NCBI GenBank assembly: GCA_025200525.1 | Contig: CM045758.1 | Span: 166,806,261-166,870,260 of the forward strand | From: Camellia lanceoleosa | Taxonomy: Eukaryota > Streptophyta > Magnoliopsida > Ericales > Theaceae | DNA length: 64,000 bases | Direction: 5' to 3' | Notes under the pieces: model-generated | The model's input: the letters and a program-made list of their open reading frames with translations, nothing else | Told to the model about the DNA's origin: nothing | The model's database searches: none | Position numbers and translations under genes: made by a program | Shown here: piece by piece, positions 10,958 to 21,039 of the stretch | Position numbering within the stretch: the first letter of the stretch is position 1 | Layout of the letters: every line of letters begins with the position of its first letter

Positions 10958-12963
10958 CGATCCCGGGTTTACCCCTTATTGTGCAGTGATCCGGACATGT
11001 GTCCGTGGATGTTAATAGTTGGGTATTGTCTTGTTTACATCATTTTCTACATTGTATTTGAGTTATAGGATGTGTTGGGCAGGTTTTGTTTCAGGTTGGT
11101 TGTGTTTGGGAACCAAGGGTTCTTTGCCGAAATTTTGTCCTTCGCCGGCGAGGAGTTGGTCGCCGAGCGGCGTTGAGTTTTAATGTCTGGTGGGTCGAGC
11201 GAGTGGCTTCGGCGGCGATTGCGTCTGTCTTGGACTGAACACCATGATTTTTGGCTCGAGCTAGCTTTTCTTCGCTCGAGCGATCTGGTTCGGTCTTCGC
11301 CGAAGCGAAAGTTTGTCGCTCGAGCGTGCGTCTAGTTGCAGACCTGAAGGGTCGAGCTCCTAGCTCGAGCGAGCTTTTCTTCGCTCGAGCGAGCTTCTGA
11401 GTTGTTGGCTCGAGCGAGACTTTCTTGGCTCGAGCTAGGGTTTTCTGTGTCTGGTCGCTCGAGCGACCAAGTCTTCGCTCGAGCGAGCCTATTTATATCA
11501 GTTCGGAACAGCGATCTGAACATCACTTTTTCAAAACTTTTACATCTTTAAACCCTAAATCTGAGAGCCTCTCTCTCTAGACTTACCTTCTCTCTAAGAA
11601 ATCATCTCCCTAAAGTGTGAATCTACCCTAAGTGCTTTGTTAAAAAGGTAGAGGGTGACTTGGGCTTCGATCTAATCTGAAAATATTTGGTTTTGGAGCA
11701 AGTTGGGTGTTGGGTCTTCATCTCCTTTTGAGCTCAAACCTTGAGGTAGGGATATCCTACTCCTCTTTATGGATTCTGTCTTTGAATTTTAGCATTTTGA
11801 TATGTGTTGGAAGTTGTAGTGTAATTTTGAGAAACTTTGGGCCTTTGTGTAATTTTACAAAAGTTGGGGTTTTATTTATAATGAACCTAGAGGCATGCTT
11901 GGTATAAAAACATGGGATTAATGTTAAAACATTGGTGAAAATGGAACCTTAAGGGTTGTAATGTCGATTATGGAAAAATGCCCTAATTACATTGATTAAT
12001 TAATTGATAAGATTAATTATAAGGAATGAGGAATTGAAGTGAAAATGTTGATTTAAATATCCATTTTGTGCATTTATTTTCTGTTTAGAAATATCTGCTT
12101 TGGGCTATCGGTGGAGGATAGTCTTGATTGTTGTAGACAATGCATGATGATTAGGCAAACTAAAACCAATCATTGAAATGTGTCATTGAGAATGACAGTT
12201 GAAAATACATTAACTGTATGTATTAATTCGTGATGTGTATAAGTATTGTTTATATGCATTGTGTTGTGTTGGAGAAGATAGGGGATGTACTCCACGGTTT
12301 AAGGGAAGATAGGGGATGTACCTCTAAACCGGATGTTGTTTGGGAGAAGATAGGGGATGGACTCCGTAGATTGAGCTCATATGCTTGTCTTGGGAATGTG
12401 ATATATCTAGTATGCATATCTGTGGAAGTAATGAAATTGTAAGTGGTTAATATGAGTTATTGCCTCATATGAGTTGTGTGGCCAGGCTCTGAGCCATGAA
12501 TTATAAATTGAGAATTGTAATGTGTTATGAAAGAATGTAAAAGTGTTAACCATCTATCAACCGTTAATCTTTTAGTCATTATTCATAACTGGTTTAGTAT
12601 ATTTCTACTGGGCTGTGGCTCACCCTATATGGGAACATCATTTTCAGGTACAGGTAGCACACCACCTCCAAGGACATAGCTTGGGAGGCTTGAGGCTGAT
12701 TGACTTTTTGGTCGTTTATTTTCTGTTGATGTACTACATGTAAATTCAAGCCAAGGGCTTAAGGTGTAATTGAGCTAGTGCTCTTTTTTTGTAACCAAGT
12801 GTTAACTTGGAAAGCTGTAAGCCCTTAGGGCATTTGCTTTTGTTGGTAACATGTAATACTTTTTGTAATGAAACTGTGATAAATAGAAGGATATGAGACT
12901 TTTATATATATCAATGTATGTCTATATTGCTGGGTTTTGTGTTGTTATTTTGAGGGCGTTACA
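10958..12963 (+). repeat. Gypsy tandem LTR 2 (shared central LTR)
   Basis: About 2,006 bp, serving as the 3' LTR of body 1 and the 5' LTR of body 2. It differs from LTRs 1 and 3 mainly by scattered C/T or G/A transitions (for example near 12223, 12251 and 12300) that are private to it. The three LTRs thus look roughly equidistant. A TATTTATAT motif at 11490 is the likely core promoter. Three GAAGATAGGGGATG direct repeats lie near 12275-12360. Confidence 0.85.
11255..11483 (+). repeat. CTCGAG palindrome array in LTR 2
   Basis: Cores lie at 11255, 11275, 11319, 11364, 11384, 11409, 11429, 11458 and 11478. Four pairs are each exactly 20 bp apart: 11255/11275, 11364/11384, 11409/11429 and 11458/11478. 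The last core is 7 bp before the putative TATTTATAT promoter motif. Several upstream copies near 11140-11220 and 11300 are collapsed to CGCCGGCG or CGCCGAGCGG. Confidence 0.88.
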
Positions 12964-12965
12964 AC

Positions 12966-12978
12966 TTGGTATCAGAGC
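12966..12978 (+). other. Gypsy primer binding site, body 2
   Basis: TTGGTATCAGAGC two bases after LTR 2, identical to the primer site of body 1. Confidence 0.85.
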
Positions 12979-13371
12979 GTACCGGGTTCGAATACTTTGG
13001 GTACGTGGGACATGATTAGAATCACAATGGGTTTGTCTCGCTTGATAGAGACCTAGTATAGTGTCATATGCCACGTGTTTAATTGATAACATGCTTATGT
13101 GATTATTTGGGTATGGGATTAAATTTCTAGGATGTTGATTGGATCCTTGGGTTTCTGGGAGTCTTGTTGGAAAGGCACTTGATCAATGCTGTTTCTCACA
13201 GGAACTCTAGTAACGCCTTGGGACTATCTTTATCCGGAAATGAAATTCGTAAGTGCTTATGTGTTTATGTGCTTACGTGGAGTGAACTATTGTGGTCCAT
13301 GTTTTAGGACGCGAGTGTTTAGTTTCGGCACGTTTATAAATGTGCTAACGTTCTGTGTTACCTTTATTAGG

Positions 13372-14483
13372 ATGTCAGGACGAGGAAGAGGTGGAAGGCG
13401 TGGCAGGCCTAGGAGGTAGGAAATGCCTTTACCGGATGAGATTCCGGCAGCTCAGGAAGGGGTTGGTCAGGCCAATGTGGCCGAGCCAGTAGGCCAACAG
13501 GCTATGGGCGCTCTAGCCCGAGAGATAGCAGGGGCATTTAGGGAGTCAAGAGGGCATTCTCAAAGTGAGAATCGCTCAAAGTTGTGGCGGATACAGACCT
13601 CCTTCAAGAGGAAGTTCTTCGTGTCTAATCCGATGAATTTGTGGGTGATCCTAAAGAGCCGCTTAAGGCAGATGAATGGCTCGAACAGACAACGAAGACG
13701 TTTGAGATGCTAGGCATCGAAGACGAGGTACTGAAGGTGACCTTGGCATCTTTCCAACTAAAAGGGGATGCGGGTCAAGGAAGTTCACCAAGAGTCGATA
13801 GAGGGACTTGGAAGGCTTTTGTTGACGCCAGAGAAGTTCTTGTCTCCTACTGCTCAGAGAAGTTGAGAGATCGGCTTCTGCACCAAGCGTATCAGTTCAT
13901 CAGTGGCCGAGTTTGAGGCCTTATTCACTAGTTTGTCCAGGTTTGCACCTGAGTTGGTGGCGTGTGAGGAACGCCGGTGCATTGTGTTTGAGTAGAAGTT
14001 GAGGCGCGGCCTACTGTTGAGAATTGTGGGGTCTATGTTTCGGGATTATGGGCGACTGGTTGATGCCGCAATTCATCGAGATTATGATGCAGAAGAGGAG
14101 GAAGGCGAAAAGGCTCCAAGAGGAGTCGATGGACAAGGTGATAGTAGGAGATGAGGGTTATAACCCTCGGCAGCCTCGTGGTGGAGTTTCTAGGTCGACT
14201 TTCCCAAAGACTGAAAGTGGGCTCCGGAGGGGCAATCAGGAGAGTTTACTGTTACAAGTGTGGCCACCGTCACAAGGCTTCAGCTTGCCCTCAAGGCGGA
14301 GGTCAGGGTCAGATCTTCTTCACCTGCACCACGAGTCAGAGTTTGGGCAGGGGGCAGCCCTTGTCTTGTTATCAGTGTGGACAGCATGGGCACCTGAAGA
14401 GGTTCTGCCCACAGTTGAATGCCACTTCAGGAGCGTCTGGTTCTAGGCAGACGCAGGGATTTCAGCCAGCTCAGTCTGTGTAG
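13372..14483 (+). pseudogene. Gypsy gag, body 2, with two zinc knuckles
   Basis: Starts at the same ATG as body 1 (MSGRGRGGRRG) and has the same in-frame TAG at 13417. The gag core (DEWLEQTTKTFEMLGIEDEV) lies at about 13669-13728 after a frame change. The nucleocapsid is better preserved than in body 1: CYKCGHRHKASAC and CYQCGQHGHLKRFC (a CX2CX4HX4C knuckle) are readable at about 14240-14420. At least three frame changes separate these parts, so no continuous gag is encoded. Confidence 0.8.
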
Positions 14484-14552
14484 GCCTCGAGGGCCAATCC
14501 GGAAGCTTCGTCGTCCAACAAGACAAAGATCGTATGCTCCTAGGGGTGAACA

Positions 14553-14935
14553 GTGGACCAGTGGTCCCACAGGTGGTATGTCGTTGTTGCCACAGATCTA
14601 GTACCAGCTCCATCAGTAGTGAGAGGTACCTTCTTATTTTGCAACTCGGTTGCTAGAGTGTTGAGTGACACGGTGCATCTCATTCTTTTGTATCTCGCTT
14701 TTGCATCTGTGTTGGAATTGGAGTTAGCATTATTAGCGTCTCCTATTTGTGTTGTGTCACCTATTGGGGGTGAGTTAATTTTGAAGCACGGGTGTAGAGG
14801 TTGTGATATAGAGGTCGACGATCATCGACTTCCGTTTCCATTTGTAGTTATGCCCATGAAGGGCTTTGATGTTATTTTAGGTATGGACTGGTTATCGTCA
14901 TACCGGGCTGTTATTGATTGCTACCGCCAGAGGGT
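14553..14935 (+). pseudogene. Gypsy protease, body 2, active site damaged
   Basis: The flanks match body 1 ([20 protein letters not shown], then [19 protein letters not shown], and [13 protein letters not shown]). Over the active site, however, small losses convert the DTGAS block to DTVHLILLY before the frame is restored. The catalytic DTG triad is therefore absent while the rest of the domain and the fusion to reverse transcriptase stay open. Confidence 0.8.
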
Positions 14936-15869
14936 TACATGTTGTACCGTGAGCGGGGAGTGTTTCCATTTCTTGGGAGACCGGGTTGGTAGTGTTGTGC
15001 CACCGTCGTATGGTCCGCGAGGGCGGAATGAACTTAATGGTCTACTTGCTAGCTTTGAGAATGGTGAGTGTGATGAGACCCAGATAGAGTTGCCAAGAGT
15101 AGTTTGTGAGTACTCGGACGTCTTTCCCGAGGATCTTGTTGATTTGCCACCGCACCGAGAGACAGAGTTCTCTATTGATTTAGTGCCCGGCACGGCGCCG
15201 ATTTCTATGGCACCTTATCGTTTTGCCCCAGCAGAGTTGATTGAGTTGAAAGTTCAGCTCCAAGAATTGCTAGATAAGGGCTTCGTTCGCCCTAGTGTAT
15301 CGCCGTGGGGAGCACCGGCCCTCTTTGCCAAAAAGAAAGACGGTGCTTTGAGATTGTGTATCGACTACCGGAAGTTAAATCGGGCTACGGTTAAGAATAA
15401 GTACCCTATGCCCCGTATAGATGATTTGTTTGACCAGTTGAAGGGTACCCGTTGTTTCTCTAAGATAGATTTGAGATCGGGTTACCACCAGTTGAGGGTT
15501 AGAGAGGAGGATATTCCGAAGACGGCATTCCGTACGCGGTATGGCCATTATGAGTTTCTGGTGATGCCATTTGGGCTTACCAATGCACCGGCAGTCTTTA
15601 TGAACTTGATGAACCGGATCTTCCGGGAATTCTTGGATCGTTTTGTGGTCGTTTTTGTGGACGACATTCTTATCTATTCACCTTCAGAGGAAGAGCACGA
15701 GGAACACTTGAGAGTGGTGCTTGAGTTGCTTAGAGCCCATAGGTCAGATGCCAAGTTTGGGAAGTGTGAGTTCGCTAGGAGAAGTCAAGTTCTTAGGCCA
15801 TGTGGTATCCGGAAGGGGTGTCTGCTGATACATCCAAGACCGAGGCAAGGCAAGATTGGGCATGACTAA
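14936..15869 (+). pseudogene. Gypsy reverse transcriptase, body 2, catalytic core intact
   Basis: A single open frame joins the protease remnant to a full set of reverse transcriptase blocks: [55 protein letters not shown] and FVDDILIYS. The last has both catalytic aspartates, with codons at 15660 and 15663. The frame is lost at about 15770-15869, at the start of the connection to RNase H. This is the best-preserved polymerase in the tandem. Confidence 0.88.
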
Positions 15870-16420
15870 GAGTGTGTTTGAGATCCGCAGCCTCGATTAG
15901 CTGGTACTACCGTCGGTTTGTGAAAGATTTCTCCGTGTTAGCTTCACTGTTGACTAGGTTGACTGCAAGGAGTCAAATTTGTATGGAGTGAAACTTGTGA
16001 AAAGTCGCTTCAGAGTTGAAAGTTAGATTGACCACCGCCTCGGTCTTGATTATTCCTAGAGAGGGTTGGGTTATGCCTATTGTGATGCCTCACGAGAGTT
16101 TGGGTTGTGTGTTGATGCAGAAGGGAAAGTGGTAGCTTATGGCTCACGCCGCTTGAAAATACACGAGAAAAATTATCCCACGATGACCTAGAGCTAGCAC
16201 CGTGATTTTTGCCTTGAAAATCTGGAGGCACTACCTTTATGGTGAGAGATTCGAGGTGTTCTCGATCATAAGAGTCTGAAATATCTGCTTTTCGAAGGAC
16301 TTGAATTTGAGGTAGAGGAGGTGGATGGAATTTATTGAGGATTACGACTTGAGTTGCATTATCACCCAGGGAAGGCCAATGTTGTGGCCGACGCTCTTAG
16401 TAGGAAATCCATTAGCGATG
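15870..16420 (+). pseudogene. Gypsy RNase H, body 2, heavily frameshifted
   Basis: Nucleotide similarity to body 1 RNase H is clear throughout, but there are many 1-4 base losses. Most fall at CAG, CTG or CGC sites, for example near 15893, 15933, 16075, 16148 and 16195. No RNase H motif block reads through. It shares the TAG at about 16312 (GAGGTAGAGG) with body 1. The density of indels here contrasts with the near-identity of the adjoining LTRs. Confidence 0.75.
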
Positions 16421-17483
16421 TAGCTTGTGTAGCCATCCGAGAGTGGGAGATGTTGGAGGCACTTGGCGAGTTTGATTTGCTTCTGGGCAAATCCGTTGAG
16501 GTCATGACCTTGTTTTCGTTGTTGTCGCACCTACACTTGTGACTCGAGTGTTAGAGGCACAGAGAGGTGACCTTGAGGTAGAATCCCCAGAGAAAAGATC
16601 TCCAGTGGGAAAGTTGAGAAGGGTTTGACGGTGTATCCCGACTTGAGCGTGAGATACCGAGACCGTTTGTTTGTGCCGGAGTCTTGCCGAGAGGAGGTAC
16701 TCCGAGAGTTTCATCATTCGCGCCTTGCGGTGCATCCGGGAGGTACTAAGATGTATCAGGATTTGAGTCGCCAGCTTGGTGGCGAGGCATGAAGAGAGAT
16801 GTGGCGCTTTAGGTTCAAGTGCCTTACTTGTCGCCAGTGAAGGTCGAGCATCGAGGCCGGGTTTGTTGCAACCCTTGCCTATTGCCGAGTGGAAGTGGGA
16901 GCATGTCACTATGGACTTCATTGTAGGTCTTCCAAGGACTCAGCGGGGTAGTGATGCTATTTGGGTGGTTGTAGACCGGTTGACTAAGTCGACGCACTTC
17001 ATTCCTATGCGCGTGAAAGATTCGGTAGATCACCTTGCCGACTTGTATATTCGGGACATAGTGAGATTGCACGGGGTCCCAGTGACGATTGTCTCAGATA
17101 GAGATCCTCGTTTTACTGCTAGGTTGTGGCAGAGTTTGCAGAGTGCTTTGGGCACTAAGTTGACCTTTAGTACAGCTTATCACCCTCAGACTGACGGGCA
17201 GTCCGAGCGCACTATTCAGATCCTTGAGGATATGCTTCGGGGTTGTGCCCTTGATTTCAGTGGGACGTGGGAAAGGCACCTACCACTGGTGGAGTTTGCC
17301 TACAACAACAGTTTTCAGTCTAGCATTGGTATGGCACCGTTTGAGGCCTTGTATGGCCGACCTTGTAGGTCTCCGGTTTGTTGGGCCGAAGTGGGTGATA
17401 CACCTTTGTTGGGTCCAGAGTTGGTTAGGGAGATAACGGAGAAAGTTGAGCTTATCCGTAGGAGGCTTGTTACGTTCTCGTAG
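16421..17483 (+). pseudogene. Gypsy integrase, body 2, catalytic core intact
   Basis: The zinc-binding part (about 16690-16850) is broken by small losses. From 16776 a long frame carries WEHVTMDFIVGLPRTQRG, VTIVSDRDPRFTARLWQS and HPQTDGQSERTIQ. These supply all three D, D, E catalytic residues of the retroviral-type integrase. [20 protein letters not shown] and VCWAEVGDTPLLGPELV follow. A stop at 17481 separates it from the C-terminal module by a frame change. Confidence 0.85.
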
Positions 17484-17532
17484 TCGCCGTAAATCTTATG
17501 TCAACCATAAGAGGAGACTGTTGGTGTTTGAG

Positions 17533-17958
17533 ATGGGTGATCATGTCTTTCTGAAGATATCACCTAGGCGGGGATTGATGAGGTTTGGGAAGAGAGGAAA
17601 GTTATCCCCTCGGTTTATTGGTTTTTTTGAGATCCTTGAGAGGATTTGCGAGGTTGCTTATCGTTTAGCCTTGCCGCCACAGTTGTCCGGAGTTCATGAC
17701 GTGTTTCATGTGAGTATGCTTCGGAAGTATGAGCCAGATCCATCACACGTGTTGGATTGGACCGACTTAGAGGTAGATGAGGATGCCTCGTATGAGGAGA
17801 GACCGGTCCGGGTCTTGGATAGGCGGGATCAAGTCCTGCGTGGCAAGACCATTCCTTTAGTGAAGGTTTTATGGAAGCATCACGGAGTGGAGGAAGCCAC
17901 TTGGGAACGTGAGTTGGAAGTCCGTGAGAAATATTCGGACTTGTTTATTGATGTGTAA
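17533..17958 (+). pseudogene. Gypsy integrase C-terminus with chromodomain-like tail, body 2
   Basis: The same module as in body 1, from MGDHVFLKISPRRG to the TAA at 17956, nearly identical in sequence. One visible difference is GFFEI for GPFEI near 17620, which removes the conserved proline of the GPF/Y motif. The chromodomain-like end (VKVLWKHHGVEEATWER) is intact. Confidence 0.82.
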
Positions 17959-18352
17959 TCTTGTACTTGGATTTTATAATCTTGCCGGACTTAAGCTTTG
18001 TTTATGTCTTAAGTTGTAAAACATAGCATATGTTTTGATTTACGGAAGTGGATTGTAATATTGCGTTTATTGGCTATATTATAGGACTGATTATGTATCA
18101 TGACACTTTATTATGATATGAATTGCGAACCATGTATGTTGAAAGTGGTTGGAAAATGGAAAGGAAATGCATGTTATAGATGCACTTTGAAATGTACGTT
18201 GTGAAATGCCTCTTAAAAGAGATGGATGACCGGTATTGGGTCAAATTGTTAAATGTTGTGTTATGGCATTGTTTAAAAAAAAAAAAAAACTTGCTTTTCA
18301 AAACTTGTTTTTAATTTCGGGGACGAAATTCTTTAAGGGGGGGAGGTTATAG

Positions 18353-20353
18353 CGATCCCGGGTTTACCCCTTATTGTGTAAAAGGATCCCACATGTGTCC
18401 GTGGATGTTAATAGTTGGGTATTGTCTTGTTTACATCATTTTCTACATTGTATTTGAGTTATAGGATGTTGGGCGTGTTTTGTTTCGTGTTGGTTGTGTT
18501 TGGGAACCAAGGGTTGCCGCCTGCATTTTTGTCCTTCGCCGAGCGAGAGTTGGTCGCCGAGCGGCGTTGAGTTTTGTGTCTGTGGGTCGAGCGAGTGGCT
18601 TCGCCGAGCGGCGATTGCTCTGCATCGGACTCAACACCATGATTTTTGGCTCGAGCTAGCTTTTCTTCGCCGAGCGATACTGTTCGGCTTCGCCGAGCGA
18701 GCAGCTTTGTCGCCGAAAGGCGTCTAGTTGCGCACTGGCGGTCAAGCTCCTAGCTCGAGCGAAGCTTTTCTTCGCCGAGCGAAGCCGAGTTGTTGGCTCG
18801 AGCGAGACTTTCTTGGCTCGAGCTAGGGTTTTCTGTGTCTGGTCGCTCGAGCGACCAAGTCTTCGCTCGAGCGAGCCTATTTATATCAGTTCGCAGCAGC
18901 GATCTGAACATCACTTTTTCAAAACTTTTACATCTTTAAACCCTAAATCTGAGAGCCTCTCTCTCTAGACTTACCTTCTCTCTAAGAAATCATCTCCCTA
19001 AAGTGTGAATCTACCCTAAGTGCTTTGTTAAAAAGGTAGAGGGTGACTTGGGTTTCGATCTAATTTGAAAATATTTGGTTTTGGAGCAAGTTGGGTGTTG
19101 GGTCTTCATCTCCTTTTGAGCTCAAACCTTGAGGTAGGGATATCCTACTCCTCTTTATGGATTCTGTCTTTGAATTTTAGCATTTTGATATGTGTTGGAA
19201 GTTGTAGTGTAATTTTGAGAAACTTTGGGCCTTTGTGTAATTTTACAAAAGTTGGGGTTTTATTTATAATGAACCTAGAGGCATGCTTGGTATAAAAACA
19301 TGGGATTAATGTTAAAACATTGGTGAAAATGGAACCTTAAGGGTTGTAATGTCGATTATGGAAAAATGCCCTAATTACATTGATTAATTAATTGATAAGA
19401 TTAATTATAAGGAATGAGGAATTGAAGTGAAAATGTTGATTTAAATATCCATTTTGTGCATTTATTTTCTGTTTAGAAATATCTGCTTTGGGCTATCGGT
19501 GGAGGATAGTCTTGATTGTTGTAGACAATGCATGATGATTAGGCAAACCAAAACCAATCATTGAAATGTGTCATTGAGAATGACAGTTGAAAAATACATT
19601 AACTGTATGTATTGATTCGTGATGTGTATAAGTATTGTTTATATGCATTGCGTTGTGTTGGAGAAGATAGGGGATGTACTCCACGGTTTAGGGGAAGATA
19701 GGGGATGTACCTCTAAACCGGATGTTGTTTGGGAGAAGATAGGGGATGGACTCCGTAGATAGAGCTCATATGCTTGTCTTGGGAATGTGATATAGCTAGT
19801 ATGCACATCTGTGGAAGTAATGAAATTGTAAGTGGTTAATATGAGTTATTGTCTCATATGAGTTGTGTGGCCAGGCTCTAAGCCATGAATTATAAATTGA
19901 GAATTGTAATGTGTTATGAAAGAATGTAAAAGTGTTGACCATCTATCAACCGTTAATCTTTTAGTCATTATTCATAACTAGTTTAGTATATTTCTACTGG
20001 GCTGTGGCTCACCCTATATGGGAACATCATTTTCAGGTACAGGTAGCACACCACCTCCAAGGACATAGCTTGGGAGGCTTGAGGCTGATTGACTTTTTGG
20101 TCGTTTATTTTCTGTTAATGTACTTCATGTAAATTCAAGCCAAGGGCTTAAGGTGTAATTGAGCTAGTGCTCTTTTTTTTGTAACCAAGTGTTAACTTGG
20201 AAAGCTGTAAGCCCTTAGGGCATTTGCTTTTGTTGGTAACATGTAATACTTTTTGTAATGAAACCGTGATAAATAGAAGGATATGGGACTTTTATATATA
20301 TCAATGTATGTCTATATTGCTGGGTTTTGTGTTGTTATTTTGAGGGCGTTACA
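18353..20353 (+). repeat. Gypsy tandem LTR 3
   Basis: About 2,001 bp, ending GGGCGTTACA directly against copia sequence. The palindrome region (18530-18880) is the most collapsed of the three, with many CGCCGAGCG forms. CTCGAG cores survive mainly near 18650-18870. The downstream 1.4 kb matches LTRs 1 and 2 apart from scattered transitions. Three GAAGATAGGGGATG repeats lie near 19665-19750. Confidence 0.85.
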
Positions 20354-20478
20354 TAGGTTCATGAGTGGAAAAAGCAGTGGAACCAACAATATAATCACGG
20401 AAAAGAACAGAAGGTTGTTTTACTCGAGTGGAATGATGATCTGCTAGAGGAGATGGTGTTGGGGAGGGAGAAAGCTCC
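20354..20478 (-). pseudogene. Copia integrase C-terminal/linker fragment, minus strand
   Basis: On the minus strand this reads SPSPTPSPLADHHSTRVKQP and then FRDYIVGSTAFSTHEP, the proline/serine-rich linker between copia integrase and reverse transcriptase. Its last codons join in frame with TTSYREACSNPLWQQA at 3568 once the gypsy tandem is removed. This shows that the two pieces were one sequence before the insertion. Confidence 0.8.
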
Positions 20479-20576
20479 TTTATCTGCTCTCCTATATAAA
20501 GAAGTGTGTACCTACTCATTAATATACATTGAATACAAAGAGTTCTCTTTTCTCTTCTCTTTCTACTCTCATAACA
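20479..20576 (+). repeat. Last piece of the copia 3' LTR
   Basis: Matches the second half of the 5' LTR, including TATATAAAG and the terminal CTCATAACA. It is followed by the right copy of the ATTTT target duplication. It is in plus orientation although the adjoining copia coding fragment is in minus orientation. Confidence 0.82.
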
Positions 20577-20581
20577 ATTTT

Positions 20582-21034
20582 AAATTATGACTTCTACAGT
20601 GTTGAGTTATACTATTTGTAATAATCAGAGTCACAAATAGTATAACTTACATAGAGTGTGTACCATAACATTACCCCTAAAAAAATGACAATAATTTAGG
20701 CACAAATAATGTTTGGGAAGAAAAAGTTTTGGCTTTTTTTTTGACTAAAATAGTACTAAAAGACAAAATAGACTAAAATAGTCAATAAGATAAAATGTCA
20801 CATTAAACCTATAATTATTGTTTTCCTCACAAATATCACATTCAACTATAAAAAAATCCAACTCTCTTTTCAAATATAACTATTTTAACTTCCTAAAATA
20901 ACTAAAAACTAAAATAATTTACTAAAATAATCAACTTTCCAAACACCTCGTTGTAAACCAAACCAAACCAAAAATAGAGTGTTGACATTTTGCTTTCCAC
21001 AAAAATTTATTCAAAGCATCTTTTAAAATTGTTG
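20582..21034. other. AT-rich spacer with a degenerate MITE-like stretch
   Basis: No gene. Between about 20706 and 20955 the sequence repeats GACTAAAATAGT-type motifs. It resembles the interior of the MITE at 38200-38439 (CTATTTTAGTC runs and a CTTTCCAAAC end), so it may be an old relative. The last bases, GTCGC at 21035-21039, are the left target duplication of the next element. Confidence 0.5.
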
Positions 21035-21039
21035 GTCGC

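Larger units (their letters stand above)
3569..20353 (+). mobile_element. Tandem Ty3/gypsy chromovirus, LTR-body-LTR-body-LTR
   Basis: Three ~2.0-kb LTRs (3569-5575, 10958-12963, 18353-20353) alternate with two ~5.4-kb gag-pol bodies. Gene order gag, protease, reverse transcriptase, RNase H, integrase and a C-terminal chromodomain-like tail fits the Tekay/Del group of plant chromoviruses; that placement is from memory of motifs, not a search. Sharing one central LTR between two bodies is the expected product of unequal recombination between LTRs of a single insertion. The host site is the minus-strand copia polymerase. The target duplication is not clean: TATAG before the first LTR compares with CATAG overlapping the end of the last, so the exact outer ends are uncertain by a few bases. 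Both bodies are broken. Confidence 0.88.
1050..20576 (+). mobile_element. Rearranged Ty1/copia element with 5-bp target duplication, interrupted by a gypsy tandem
   Basis: The element begins TGTTA at 1050 and ends TAACA at 20576. It is flanked by identical 5-bp sequences ATTTT at 1045-1049 and 20577-20581, so the outer ends behave as one integrated unit. Inside, in order: a short 5' LTR, primer site, start of gag, a large internal deletion, the C-terminal reverse transcriptase/RNase H, a polypurine tract and the first ~48 bp of the 3' LTR. Then come copia polymerase fragments in palindromic and inverted orientation, and finally the last ~98 bp of the 3' LTR. The gypsy tandem at 3569-20353 is a later insertion: removing it rejoins the minus-strand copia reading frame across the junction. 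Protease, most of integrase and an intact reverse transcriptase are missing, so it could only have moved with help. Confidence 0.82.
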
